Assembly: GCA_025617375.2 (NCBI GenBank)
Contig: JAMYGW020000002.1
Span: forward strand, 2,790,001 to 2,854,000
Length of the DNA: 64,000 bases
Source: Acarospora socialis
Lineage: Eukaryota; Ascomycota; Lecanoromycetes; Acarosporales; Acarosporaceae
Direction: 5' to 3'
Part shown: positions 33,712 to 47,520 of the stretch, in pieces
Position numbering within the stretch: position 1 is the first letter of the stretch
Layout of the letters: each line of letters starts with the position of its first letter
Position numbers and translations under genes: made by a program
The notes under the pieces: model-generated
What the model was told of the DNA's origin: nothing
The model's database searches: none
The model's input: only the letters and a program-made list of their open reading frames with translations

Positions 33712-36700
33712 CTTACACTAAACTAGCTATACTAAGCAGAACTTCTCTTCAGTTCATATCTTAGAAAATTTTACAAGAATGAAAATTTAAACTCATAATA
33801 TTTCTTGTATAAAAGTAGATTAGATGCAAAAGTTGAGTGAATAAAACATAAGATGAGTAATTTCACTTTTAATCATAAAGAACATTGATCATAAATTGAA
33901 ACTGACTTAGATGACTGTCACATACAATTCATTTAACAATTTCATAAATCAGCTCTTTGATAAACAAAAGTCATATAAAATCTTTTTTTCTTTCTTTTTA
34001 AATAATAAGCAGCTGTGAATTCTTTCTGATTTCACATATCAATAGTATATATTGTGAAGTTTTTACTTTCTTATTATACAAGTAGTTGACAGAGAAAATC
34101 TCAGAAATCTTAATCTTATGAAGAAAGTAATTGTAGTTAATGCATTCTGTATAAAACTGAATCAATTTTAAATTTTTAATTTTTCTCAGTTTTTGATGAA
34201 GCTGAAGAACTTTTTTAAAGAGTGATTCAATAATTTAATTTCATTTTCTGATCTTCTCTTTCTGATTAGTGTCATATTATCTTTGAGTTTATACATTTTG
34301 TATGATCTTCTTTAAACTGATTTTCTCTGTCAATTTCACTGAAATATGAGTGACTATCATAGTTATCATGAATCAACAGACTTTCTGCTTAATTCTTTTT
34401 TTGATGAGACTGCAGATTTTGTTTTTTATTTCTGTAAAGACTGTGTTCTTTGTATTAGTAATATAAATTTGCACTTTATCATCTAAATATAAATTAAAAA
34501 AAAATGTAAATCTTAATTTTCAGAGTGCTGATTGAAGTAGCTTGATAAATATTAACAATTATACAAAGACATTTGAACTAAGTAATCTTGATTGCACTGA
34601 CAACTCTCTTTATGTGATGATTCTTAATAAATGTGTGTCAAATATATACTTCATAAATTATTGCTGATTAAATGACTGATGTATAGATCTGTCAAGATTG
34701 TACAAAAGAAGTTTCTCAAATAAATGCTGCTATTCTGATTAATACTTTTGTCTGTTTGATTATTTTATTTTGAAAAAACTTGACATGAGTGATTCATTTG
34801 AGTTTAAAGTCAAATCAAATTTCTAAGACTTTTACACTTGAAAAAGAGATCAATTCATTGTTCTAAATTTGTATAACTGTCTGTATATTGAAGTTGATTT
34901 TGATTTTGAAGAAGTGAATTATCTTATACTTGTGAAAAGTAAATTTAGCTTCATGTTGTGTGATTCAGTTTTTATATTCTTTATGAATTCTTTTCAGTTT
35001 AATGCAGTTGATCTCAATAAACAGTCTGTATAAAAGAATGTTGATATTATCAGTGAAGTCAATTGTCAAAATTTTCTCTTTTAATTGATTACATTGCTTC
35101 AACAGATCTGCATTGTAGAATAAAAAGAAAATAAATGATAGAAAAAATTTTTATAAAACTTCAATCTTCACAGAGAAACAGCTTGTCTTCTGTTCTTATA
35201 TAATTAATAAAATAATTTGATTGTGAAGAAAGCTCTGAACTCATTATACAATTTAATAAGACATTTATTTTTTCTGCAAATTGTTTAAAAACTGAGTTGA
35301 GTTCACTGTGTCAAAAATCTCTGCTATGTTCAGTGATAAAAGAGTGATGATATGTTTTTTACTGTTTTAAATCATACAAATCTGACTTAGCAACAAATTT
35401 AGTGCAGTTTCTATAAATAATTCTGTTCTACATTTCATCTGACTTTTAAAAAGAAAATTGTTGTCTTTTATGATCTGCTTAATTTGTATAGTCAACAGAG
35501 TTTTCATAATTTTTCTCATTGTGTTCAGCAGATCAATTGATCTTTATGATTTAACTTTTTTGTAAAATTGTTTTTCTGACTTGTGTAACACTATCATATA
35601 AGTTCTCTTGTATTTCTCAGAAAGAAAGTCTAGCTTTTAGTTTGCATTGATGAGATTAATTATTACTTAAACAAACTTAAATTTCATTATTTTAAAAAAA
35701 CAATATGAAATATTGTCTGATTCTGAAGCATTGTGAAATACTTTTGTACAAAGAATTGCAGAAATCTTCTTGACATTAATTGAGTTAGAGATGAATATAA
35801 ATTGAATAAAGATTTTTAAATCAATAAATCTGTTCTTCTGTGAAAGTCAGAGCACTTTGATATTCAAAATATTCTGAAAATTAACTATTATCTTGAAATA
35901 AAATCTTCTCTTGAAGATCTTAACTTTTTTATTTAGAATGTAAATTTCTCTCTATGTTATACAAATTAAAAAAACTGTTACTGCAGAATTTAAGTCTTCT
36001 TTTTTCATCTTAATCAAAATTCAAAGCTCATTTTTCTCTGCTGTCTCACTGATTACATTGTAAAAGTGTATAATTTTTGTTTTTGCAATCAGATTTCTCT
36101 TAATTTTGTCTTTTATCTTGATTAACTTTTATGCTTCTTTTGTACAAATTATTCTTGTTTATCATTTTATTCTTCTCTCTTATCTAACTATCTCATCAAT
36201 TGTGTTTGTTCATCAGATTTCTTTTTGATTCAAAAACTTGTGTATAGAAACTGAGTTACTAACTAATATCTCAATAAAGTTGACAAAATACTCTGTATAT
36301 TGTATAATCTCAGTTTTTATTGATAAATTTTAATTTGTCTGAAGATGTTGAGTTTCAGTTAATATGATTTCTTAATTCATCTTTTTTCAACATTTCATCT
36401 TGCTTTGAGTGATTTGTACAATCTTAAAATTGAAAATTACTGAGATTGAAAAATGATCTGAATCATAATTCATATTTTTTTTAATAAAGTATTCTTTCAG
36501 TTAATCTGCAAAAATTCAACTGACAAAGATCAGATCTATTGTGTTGAAGATTTTTTGAGTATGTTAAATAGAAATTTTGAATGTAATCAATAAAGAAAAA
36601 TTGTATGATGTGATTGTTTCAGCAAGAACTTCTTTTATGTTGTAAATATTTAAGTTGAAAAATTCACTTTATAGTGAATAGTGTAGATTGAAGTTCTTTA

Positions 36701-37833
36701 AAATTATGTATTTATTCTTTTTTTGTATAAGTGTTGACAGAAGAAAAATAGAAAAAAGATAATCAGTATTTATGTGACTTTTCAAAGACTGCAAATAAAT
36801 ATTGTATATTTAGAGAGTTCTGCTGTTTGTACAAAGACAAAGTATGTATAAGTTAAAAATGAAAAAGTTCACTGATTAAATGCTAAAATAAAGTCTTTTG
36901 TTAATCAGAAAGTAACTTTGTTGTAAAATCAGATCATGTTGTAAGATGAAAGAAGTAATTTTAAAGTTGTAGAATGTTGATGTAAAAAAATTTTGTCAAA
37001 ATTTCTAAATTATCAAAATATTGTATAATTAGATTGTCTTATCAGTCAGAAAAAAGATCATCATCTTGTTCTTGCTTTTCTGCACATTATATTGCAAAAT
37101 GAACAGTTTATTCATCAGTTTGTGACTGAGAGAGTATTTTTGTGATTGTAAAATTTGTATAATTAATTATCAATATCTTAAATAATCTTTTTCTTTTTCT
37201 TTTCAGAACTAAAAGAAAGTCATTGTTACTGACTTTTATGACTGAACTTAAAAACTGAAAACTAAAATTGATATTTTCATGAAAGAATGTTCTGAATAAA
37301 ATGTTCAGTGAGATTTTAAGAAAAAAATTTTTCATTGAAATCTGAAAGTATGTGAATTATATAAGATAAATTTATCTTACTTTTTTTACTTTCTTCACTC
37401 TTTCTGAACAATGTTTGACTTATACAGAGTAATTTTTGTTTTTCTTTCTGCATAATGCACATTAGATTTTCAAAGAATTTTTCTTTTTAATGTAATTCTC
37501 AGTTATGTGACTCAGTGCTGCACAGAAGTCATATTGTATGATTTTTTTGCAATGCTTAACTGTATAATCTTATACTGTTAACATTTAAAACATTAAGTGA
37601 CAATACAGTTTTTAAAGAAGATCTTACAATTATAAAACTCAGAGTTAAGAAGAAGATCATTTTGCAGAAGATAGTTTGTTTGTTCAGCTTTTGTTATCTT
37701 GATGTGAAGTGATTCAAAAAGATGTTCTTATATAATTATCTTCTTGAATCATTCTACTTATAGAATCTTCACTTGTTTCTTAAATTGTGAATTTTGCATG
37801 TAAAAAGTCTCTATTGTCTTAGCTTGATTTTTG
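33684..37833 (-). mobile_element. Tad1-like LINE H
   Basis: The 3' tail is an (ATT)n run at 33684-33711 (AAT repeats in element sense). The body aligns in inverted orientation with LINE F over its full 4.15 kb. In element sense it starts inside an ORF1 end with CxxC/CCHC knuckle remnants (about 37480-37700). An endonuclease/RT polyprotein and an RNase H-like end near the tail follow. The RT blocks (compared through LINE F) fit the Tad1 clade. It sits inside the hAT relic. The 5' end is at the same position as in LINE F, so both are 5'-truncated alike or belong to one short subfamily. Frames are heavily decayed by C-to-T/G-to-A changes. Confidence 0.82.
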
Positions 37834-39600
37834 TATTATACAATTCATCATGTTTTTCTGATAATTTCAATTTACATTTTATTATTTTAGTAGTTTACTA
37901 AGATGTTTGTAAAAATTTAATTGTTGTATGCATTGTTTGCTGTAATAGCAAGAAGTTTTGTCTTTAGCTTTCATGACTCAAGAACATTAATCACATAATT
38001 AATTAAATTTTCATCAGTATGCACTTCTTTTAGTTCTTTAAAGTCAAAAAGAACTTCATGATAATTTCAGTCTTCATTGATGAAATAATTAATAATTTTC
38101 ATAAAAGTAAAATTATTTAAACTAATTCAACAGTTCAGAACTATGAAAACTTCAATTTGAGATTTAAGTTCATCAAGAACAGTTATACAAACTTTCTTAT
38201 ATTATTTCTTCAAAAAATTTACAATCTTTGTGCAATCAGAAATCTTTGTATCTGAATGAAGCATCTCAATAAATCTTTTAAAATAAGAATGTTTTACTAA
38301 TTCAAAAGATCAGTTAAATACAAGAATGATTGTAAGCAGTTGATACTTAAACACTTCAGTTGTGAACAATGACATTTTTGTAAAGATTATGATAGAGTTC
38401 TAGTGACATAAACATTAAAAATCAACATTAAAAAGATAAAGTAATTGACTGATCTGTTTATCAAATGCTGAAATTAAATTACATTGCTGTTTATCTTGCA
38501 GCTGCTGTACACTTTGATATGTTTTACAATTCAGATATTTTTTCATTGAATTAATTTCTTTATTTGTCATAATAAAGTATATCATCAGAGTTTCACATCT
38601 TTTGTAAAACATCTTGAGTTCTTCATCAATGACAGAGATAATTGATTGAAAAATAAATCATATTCTGAAAATTTGTACAGCATTATTTTACAGAAGTAAT
38701 TTCTTTCATTTAATTTCAGATAAATGCTTAATAGTTTAGTGTGTTGTTTTTCATCAGTTTTGAAACTCTTCACTAACATCTAAATCATAATGTAAAAACT
38801 TAAATCTTGAAGATTGAATCAGATATATGAATGAAGTTGTTGTGTGAAAAATTTAAATAATACTGTTGTGCATGAAACTTCAGCTTTTACTGAGCTTACT
38901 GAATTGTTAACTTAATTTAGTCTTTTCTTCATATGATATAGAGTTCTGTGAAGTCATAATTTCTTAAAGTGTAGATATAAATATTACAGAATAATTATTC
39001 AACTAAATTATCATATAATTTAATCAGAGTGATAGCATTCTAACAATTATTTTTAACACTACAAATATTAAATCATTTAAGCTGATTACAGTATTATTAA
39101 TCAATGAAATGTAACATTTTATTGAGTTAATCTTCTGAATCAATTATTAATTCTTTTTTGCATAATCATTAATATCAGCTTTTTTCATTTTTTCATTTTC
39201 ACACTTTCTTCAACTAAATTCTAATCTTAATCTTTTTGTTTGCTTTTTTATTTACATTATTATTAACAACTTCATCTTCATTAAGATTATCTTTCTGATA
39301 TTTATCTTCACTGCTAAAATCTGAGATTAAAAAATACAATACTTCAATTTCAAAGATATCTGTTGAAGACTTGACAAGAAAATTGTTTATTAAGATTGTA
39401 TTGTTAAACTGTTCATCATCACTTAGCTTTACATGAATCTGCAATTCTGCAACAACATTTTTTTTTTTTTTTGTTTGTTTCATGACAGATGACAGAACAA
39501 ACTATAAATATGTCAGTTTTGTTAACACTGAGATCTGACACATTAGAAAAACATATTAAAGCAATATAATATGTGTTTAATTCTTACTTATGTTCTTCAT
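37834..39600 (-). mobile_element. hAT transposase relic K, N-terminal and catalytic part
   Basis: The minus strand shows the hAT core: an FxxIxxYFINEDW-like segment, then LFDFKELKEVHTDENL (about 38000-38060) and an ITxNNAxNN box (about 37930-37950). These match the hAT LLDFxxLxGxHxGxNL and TxDNASNN blocks. Upstream frames at 38415-38779 and an acidic, Lys-rich frame at 39214-39483 are probably the N-terminal region; no clear BED finger is seen. LINE H cuts it on the left and Copia E lies on the right. The C-terminal part continues at 32881-33683. Confidence 0.72.
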
Positions 39601-39811
39601 TATTGAGATGTGCAGTGTTCTAGTCACTTTCATTAATCTAGTTAACTTTAGCATCAGAAATTTGTCACTGTCTATATATTCTGCTTTCAATGCAGAATAT
39701 ACTCTGCAATTTTTACAATTTATGTTAATCACAGTCAAGTTAATGATGTATGTTTCACTAGATAGACAGTTAAATAGCAGTATAGTATGAGTATTCTGTT
39801 ATCTCTCAATA
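39601..39811 (+). repeat. 5' LTR of Copia E
   Basis: 211 bp, preceded by TSD TTCAT. Confidence 0.94.
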
Positions 39812-39879
39812 AATTATAAGTTTAAATTAACAAAGACTTCTTAGAAAAAATGCAGACTTCTAATATCTTGATGATCTGA

Positions 39880-40110
39880 TACAAAATTTAAAGACTGAGC
39901 AAAACAGACACTTATGACTCTCAATATGACACTTAAAGTTAATGAAATAAGACATACTTATGACTCTTGATATGATGCTCAAAGATTGATAAAATGAGAC
40001 ACTTATGATTCTCAATATGATGTTCAAAGATTGATAAAATGAGACATTCATAATTCTTAATACAACACTCAAATTGAGCAAAACAAAACTCTTGACAGCT
40101 TACTACAAAT
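39880..40110 (+). repeat. Leader tandem repeats (Copia E)
   Basis: About four to five units of roughly 50 bp around the core GCTCAAAGATTGATAAAATGAGACA. The unit length and the spacer differ from the D and C arrays, so the array evolves by unit turnover. Confidence 0.75.
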
Positions 40111-43100
40111 CTACTAAACAAATAAGTATTTATTAAATACTTCTTCTTTCTTTTATTTACATTATCTTCTTTTATACATCTTATTACTTCACTTTATTCA
40201 TTTCTTATACTACATATCAACTATCATTACAAGCTACACTATGAACTTCAACAACTCATTCACAAAGCAATGATTCATCTTAGTTCTTAGTCACAAGAAC
40301 TGCAATCAATGATTCACTCTTATGAGAAAATGACTGATAGACAAAGATCTATAATACACTGTTAAGATTTCAGCAGTCAACATTTCAACTAGTGATTTCT
40401 TCTTTTTTCTCAGCAATCTTAATTTTAAAAGTCAGAAGTTTAATGCAAAGATTTTATACTAATTCATCATTTACATCAGTGCAAACAATCAGAAGTACAT
40501 TGTGAATAAAATCAATATAAAAAACATTTAAAATATTCTGAAGTTCAAATACAGAAAGAAGCTGTAGATCATTAAAAAATAATATTTAATGAAGTTTATT
40601 GAATACAGAATGTCAACAAATGTATTTATTAATGAAGCATAAATACATCTCAGTAAGCTGAGCAGAAAAACTGCTGTGACTCAGTCTGATATAACTGATT
40701 TATTTAAGTCTGAATAACAATTTCAGACACTTTTTCAAGCATTATTTAAAAACTATATAATGATCTACAACACAATCAACACTCAAGAAATTTTAAACAT
40801 TAAGAAAGATCTGCAAAAACTTTAAAAGAAGAAAATATAACTGAAGACTATTGAGACTGTTTTATGAGCAGATTAATGCAAAGAGAAAAATTTCACACAC
40901 TCATATCAGTGTAATGTGAGATATTACTATCAAAGATTATTCAGTTCAGATGACAGTCACTTTTTTTGTCAAAAATTACTTAAATACTTTCTATACAACA
41001 ATATTCATTATGCACAAGAGTGCAAATATCTTTCTGTTGCTCATAAAGCTGTTAAAGTAAGAAAGTCAGTTGACTTAATTACAATTAAGTCAATCAAAAA
41101 GATAGACAAATTGTCTGCAGACAACTTGCATCAATAAAAAAACAAGACAGTGATAAAAAAAAAAAACACAAAGTCTTTAATACTGAAGCAGAGATCAGAA
41201 AAGACAGTGACTCATTTTTATTTAAGTTTAATGCAGAGAAAAATGATGAGATTGTCACTTTGTTCAAGAAAATTATCTGTAAAATATTCAGTTTTAAATG
41301 AGTTGTAAACTCTGAATGCTTTATATACATAATTGATCAACATTAACTCTTCAGCAGTTTCTTAATATGTATATAATGTTGACAAATCAAAGTTGAGAAA
41401 AAACACTTATACTCACACTACTATAAAGTTACAGTCATGCAGAATAAATTCAGAAACTTTGTGAATCTGAGTTCAACACTTTATATGTTTAAATTAGAAG
41501 TCAATCTTCTGTTAAAAAAGCAAATATATAATATAAAATTGCAGAGAAGCTTTGATCAGCACAGTTTTATATGTAAAATAAACATAACAATATTATGATA
41601 AAAGTGTCTGAGCAGAATAGTGTCTATATAGTTAAATATATTGTAAAAAAACTAAATGAGTTCACTCTGTTATTCATTATACACATATTATTTAATTCAA
41701 AGATGACTCTTTCAGTCACAATATTAAATATGAACTTTTAGATACAGACTAAGTCATTAGACTCTGTTAACACTTCACTTTCTGTTGATACTTCATTTTT
41801 AAGTGAAAAGATCAAGATTTATAAGCTGTAACACTGATAATTTGTTCATCTAAGCTTCACAAAGCTCTGCAATTTTCACAAAGTCATGATTCTTAATAAG
41901 TCAATTTTCATTGCTGAAAACAAGAAAAATGTGTGTAAAGTTTGTGTCATCATCAAATTTATCAATCAGCAAAAGCACACTGTAAGTAAACAGAAAATCA
42001 ACATTCTCATACTAATCTTCATTGATATCTGCAGTTTCTTGTTTCTCTTATTTATTAAATATTAGTACTTTCTGAAGATTGTAGATAATCATTTGCAAAA
42101 GACATAAATAATATTACTAAAGTAATGTGACAATGTTTTACAGAAACTACAGAAATAATAACTGAAGATTGAGCTATAGAGTGATGCAAAAATTTTAATT
42201 ATACAAAATAACAATGTTACAGAGTTCAGAACTACTTTTAATGACTGATGTACATTTATTAACATTATATCACAATACATTGTGTTTTACATGTTCATTC
42301 AAAATAAATAGCTGAAAGAGCAATTCAGATCACTGAGAACTCAGTATATATTATGATTAAAAAGACAAAACTTTCAATAAAATTTTAAGTGAAGACAGCA
42401 TGAACAGATATCTATCTTTACAATTAAATAGTAACTGATCTTTTAATTAATAACAAATAAACAATTTTAAAGAAGATCTTCATCAACAAAAAGTTATTCA
42501 TTGAACACATTCATATGTAAAAATGCAAATACTACTTCTATATTGATTTTAAATCACTGTCTGAGAACAGACAAGATAAGTTTATGAATTAAGAATGAAT
42601 AAAAGTTTTTATGAGTTACATTGAGAAAATCACAAAGCAGTATCTGCTTTGAATCTTAGATCTTAAGTAAGTCATCAAGAGTTACACTGTTAAGTTTGCT
42701 AAGAATGAAAAGAAAAACAGCATTGATCTCAAGCTGCAACAATAAACACTGAATATCTTGTTGAAGCAAAGATCAAATGAGTATTCACAAAAAAAAGCAA
42801 TTATTGTGAAGTTCACAAAGAAGATATCTGACAATGCAGATTCATCTGCACTCATAATTTCATCAAAGTTATTTACAAACAACTTCAACTCAATTCACAG
42901 ATCTGAATCTGTGAAATCAGATGTCAATATAATGAATAAATTAATCATAATCAACTTAAATGCATTGCAGACAGACTCAAGCAAGATAAAGCAGTTTTTA
43001 TATATTAAGATTTTCATAAGCAAGACAGACAAATCAGTGAACATGTCAATGAACAAGTCAGTGAAGAGTGTTTTAATTAAGAAAGTCAAAACATTTCTGT

Positions 43101-44882
43101 GCATCAAAATCTCAAAGAGAAAGCAGAATGATAACAATGATTAAGACTTGAATGAACTTTTATTTAAAATATTAAGAACTATGCTGACACTGACTATCTT
43201 TACAGTAAATAAAGAGAGTAAAGAAGACTCTGTTAAATAAGATATTTCTATATTTGTTATGTATGTTGAAGTAGTGAAAGATTTAATTTAAGAAAAAATG
43301 TAAAAGAACACAATTTATGCAGAGTTAATAACTTTAATGATAAACAGAATTTAAGAGAAAGTTGTGTCATTAAAGAATGTAAATATTGTGACAAGTAAAT
43401 GAATATTTAAACTCAAGTTAAACACTGATGAATTCTTAAACAAGTTCAAAACAAAAATTATTGTGAGAGAATTCTCACAGATGTTTAATGTCAATTATGA
43501 GAATATCTTCACATTAACTATCAAATTTAACACTCTTTGAGTCTTTCTAACTATTGTTGCACTCAAGAACTTAAAGTATCATCAAATTGATGTTAACAAT
43601 GTTTTCACAGAGTTTTTTCTTAAAGAAATCATCTACATAACAATCTTTTCTGAAGTTAATATTGCTTTTGATTATGTACTGTGCATATTGTGCAATTTTT
43701 ATGATTTAAAGTAAGTTGCACAGAACTGATATAAATGATGTGTTATGAAGCTGCTCAAGCTAGACTTTCATTAAAGCAATGTGAATTTTTGTTTTCTCAT
43801 TCACACTGTCAAAAAGATCATGTTGTTTCTATATGTAAATAATATCATTGTGACTTCATTATGTTTATTCAATGTTTTCTGATTCAAAAGAACTCTTGTT
43901 GAGATGTTTAAAGTTAAGAACTTAAGAAAGACACAGAAAATTTTTAACATTACAGTTACACACAATCACAAGAGAAAAACTCTACATCTAAATCAGATTC
44001 ATTATGTGAATAAAATGTTGAAAAATCTTCATATATAACTTGACAAGCACAAGATCACAAGAATCTTATTCAATATATATGACACTCTTCATTCTGTTGA
44101 CTCAATTGATCAGAGAATAAATCAAAAACAGTATCAGCAAGTAATAAAGAGTCTGATGTATGCAGTAATTTATATGTAATTAGATATTTTTTTTGTTCTA
44201 AATTAATTAAGTCAATATTTCAGCAATTCTGCAAAACATCACAGACATATATTTAAAAGATTACTGCAGTATATTAGATCAATCATTAATCTTAGTATAG
44301 TGTATGAATTTAATGAGAGTCAAGTCATACTTAAATATTTTAACTCAGACTATACATCAGACAAGTAAAATCAGAAGTTTATTTTAAAACAAATCTATAT
44401 GCTTAAAGATAAATCAATTTCTTGAGTAAATTGAAAGCAGAAGTCTGTTCTCACATTAATCACTGAAACTGAGTATATAATCATGTCAGTATGTGTAAAA
44501 ATTAAAATCTGACTTTCATAAATACTGAGAAACATGAGTATGAGCAAGCATCTTGAAGACAATTCATACTGAGTACTCATCAAAGAAGATGAGACTCATC
44601 AGACAGTCTTATTTCTTCAGTTTAAAAAAGACAATTAAGTTTTTTTGATCTTAATCAAGAACACACATGTGCATGAGTGATCAAAACACATTAATATTGT
44701 TTATTATTACATTCAGAACTTGCACAAGAGAAATTAGATTTAAATGAACTTTGTGTTCAGTTAGAATATGATGATTGATGAATTAATTAAGTTCTTATTT
44801 AAACAAATCTTTAAGCACTTTGTCTGACAGCTGAAACTTAATGTCATTGAGAGTCAATAGATGCAATATCATCAAGTGAAAG

Positions 44883-45093
44883 TATTGAGAAGTGTGATGT
44901 TCTAGTCACTTTCATTAATTTAGTTAGCTTTAATATTAAAGATTTGTCACTATCTATATATTCTGCTTCTAATGCAGAATATTTTCTGTAATCACTATAA
45001 TTTATATTAATCACAGTCAAGTCAACAGTGTATGTTTCACTAGATAGACAGTTAAAGAGCAGTATAGCACAAGTATTTTGTTATTTCTCAATA
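44883..45093 (+). repeat. 3' LTR of Copia E
   Basis: 211 bp, followed by TSD TTCAT at 45094-45098. Confidence 0.94.
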
Positions 45094-47520
45094 TTCATGC
45101 TCAATATGCTTTGAGTTCTCAATCTACAATTAAAATCTTTTCATCATCTTCTTTAAGTTTTTAATTCTGACTATCTTCAAGAGCTTTTCTCTATACAAAT
45201 TAATTATATGTTCTTGATGCTTAATAATTATTGTGAAATTATCAGTTCATATTTTTTCAAATTTGTTCATAATATCTTCAGATTCAATCTGCAACAATAT
45301 ATTAACTTAAGTGAAGTAAAAATCAGCATTGAAACAACTTTGCTGAATTCTTCAATTATTCATTTAATATAGACTTTTTTAAACAGAATTGCACAATCTT
45401 CTTTTTTTTGAACTTTGATCTGTCTCTGTAATTAATGTATTTTAATTTCAATTTGATTAATAAGAAATTTCTTTATAAGCAGATTAGAACATGAGCATTA
45501 GAACTAACTGTTAGAATTCAAAAACATTTACTGAAAATGTTAAGATTATAATGTTCAGTTTTTAATGTATTAACAGCATTATTTTTTAAGATTTTTTGCT
45601 GAGTCTTAATTGTCAGTTTTTAGTTCTTTGATGCACACAATTCTTTAAAACAATAAGTTTTATATTTCAATCTGCTGTATCTGCTTATTCAATTTGTTTT
45701 GTTGTGAAATTATTGAATAATACTTATTGTCACTCTTTAATCTGAATTGTTGTAGAATTTGTACTATACTCAGATGATGTCTTACTTGAAGTAAAACTTG
45801 AATTTATTAATAAATGATTTCTTATCTCAATAATACAGCAATTTCTCAATCATTCTTCAATCAATAAAAAGTCTTCAGCTTCAGAAAATGATGATAATGA
45901 TGTGAAGTTTTTTTTAATTTGTCACTGTCTTTTCTTTGTCAAGAATTTAAAACTAACACACTTTCATTTTATCTGCTTAGATTAACAAGTCTTTTATGAT
46001 GAGTTATGAGAACTTTATGTTTTGTTTATTAATATATTAATTGAACTAACATTAAATTATTGTGTTAAAATACATCTTCATATCATTTTCTCTCATATCA
46101 TCATTATTCACATTACTCTTATAAAAAGATGACTTAGTCTAGCAGCTATCAGTATTTCAACATCAATTCAGTTCTTAAACAATGTGTTAAAATATACATT
46201 TGTATTGCTGTTCTTCTCAACATTATTATTCTCATCATTTTTCTTTTCAACAGTATTCTTTTCAACATTAACTTCTTCATCATTATCTTTCTTAAAATCA
46301 TTAGTGTAACTGTATGAGTTAGTATTTTTAACTTGTTTGACTCAGAACTAAACCATTTTGAAACAATAAATTACACACTTTGATAATTTATGTTTAGAAC
46401 AATCAGAAAATGGTAAATTACATGTAGTTTATATAATTTATTCTTTTATTACAGAAGATACATAGATTAATACTGATTTGTGTGATCACTCTACTTTTAA
46501 ATCATTCTCAACAACATCATTTAAACAACAACAGTCTTTATATTCAATCTTGTTACAGTGTTCTTAAAACACAACTCAAGCTATAACAACAATCAGTATA
46601 TTATTTTTTAAGTGTTAAAACAAAACATTGAAATATACAATCACATTGCTTTCTAAATTGTCTGCTTCATTAATAAAATTATTATGTTTAAACTGATTAA
46701 ACACAGAGATTTTGATGTGCAGCTGTGCATTAAGCATCTTGATTTTTGTTAACACTAAGATCATTTGTTAAAATTAATCATTAAATTACACATTACTTGC
46801 ATATCTGAATTCATGATGCTGTCACTGTTAATCTGAGTTGATATGAATTGCAGAAGTAAAATAATAATATATAAAAGAAACTAAGAGAAAGAAAATAAGC
46901 AGTGAAATGAATGAACTATTATTGTTGTTGTTTGATATTCACTGATTACATCTCAGATGTAAATATAATAAAACAATTATAACTATATAATAACATTTAC
47001 AATCAAAATAGACAGTATTCTACAACAATATCATCAAAATTATATCTACAATCATCAACAAGTTAAAAGCACAGCTCAAAGCTGAACTAATTTGACTAAA
47101 TTCAGCTCAGAGTGCTCAGAGTTAGAAATCTTATGTTTCAGCTCATGAGTGCTTTGAGTGTTCTTGAAAACTCTTTTTAGAAAAAGATACTCATATATAT
47201 ATTATTACTTCAGATCTTTTTAACACATTTTATGCTGAAGTCATGCTAATGAACATTATTGTATATGACAAAAATATAAAGAACAAGAACAAAACAGAAT
47301 ATTGTACAAGAGATACAAAAAAAGATACAAATTTCAGAAATAATGATAACTGCAAGATGTCTGTTCAGTGATGATGTGATTTTCATCTTTGAAAAGAAAA
47401 AGAACAAGATGATGTGAAAAAAAAGAGAGAAAATTGTACAAATCTTTAAACTCAATGTCAGAATTAAGCAGTAAGAGCACATCATTATAATTTATGAAAT
47501 TTAAATCATCTTCATAAATG
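45094..47520. other. AT-rich decayed sequence, unassigned
   Basis: On the minus strand, stretches such as 45100-45300 and 45840-45960 look like worn coding sequence with Lys/Asn and acidic runs. I cannot place them in a family. They may be the flank of the same locus into which Copia E inserted, beyond the hAT relic. The dispersed repeat at 46312-46490 lies within. Short open frames at 47246-47561 are not convincing. Confidence 0.35.
46312..46490. repeat. Short dispersed repeat, copy 2
   Basis: Aligns with 940-1126 in the same orientation. Here the CC and GG pairs of copy 1 are largely converted to TC, CT or GA. Confidence 0.7.

Larger units (their letters stand above)
39601..45093 (+). mobile_element. 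Ty1/Copia element E, both LTRs and TSD present
   Basis: Two 211-bp LTRs (39601-39811, 44883-45093; TATTGAGA...TCTCAATA) lie between perfect 5-bp target copies TTCAT (39596-39600 and 45094-45098). Inside are leader tandem repeats (39880-40110), gag (about 40200-41060), integrase (about 41570-42560), Copia RT (about 43500-44000) and RNase H (about 44470-44880), all on the + strand and colinear with Copia C. Structurally full length but every frame is broken many times. The LTR pair carries a few transversions besides many transitions, which suggests it is older than Gypsy A and G. Confidence 0.94.
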
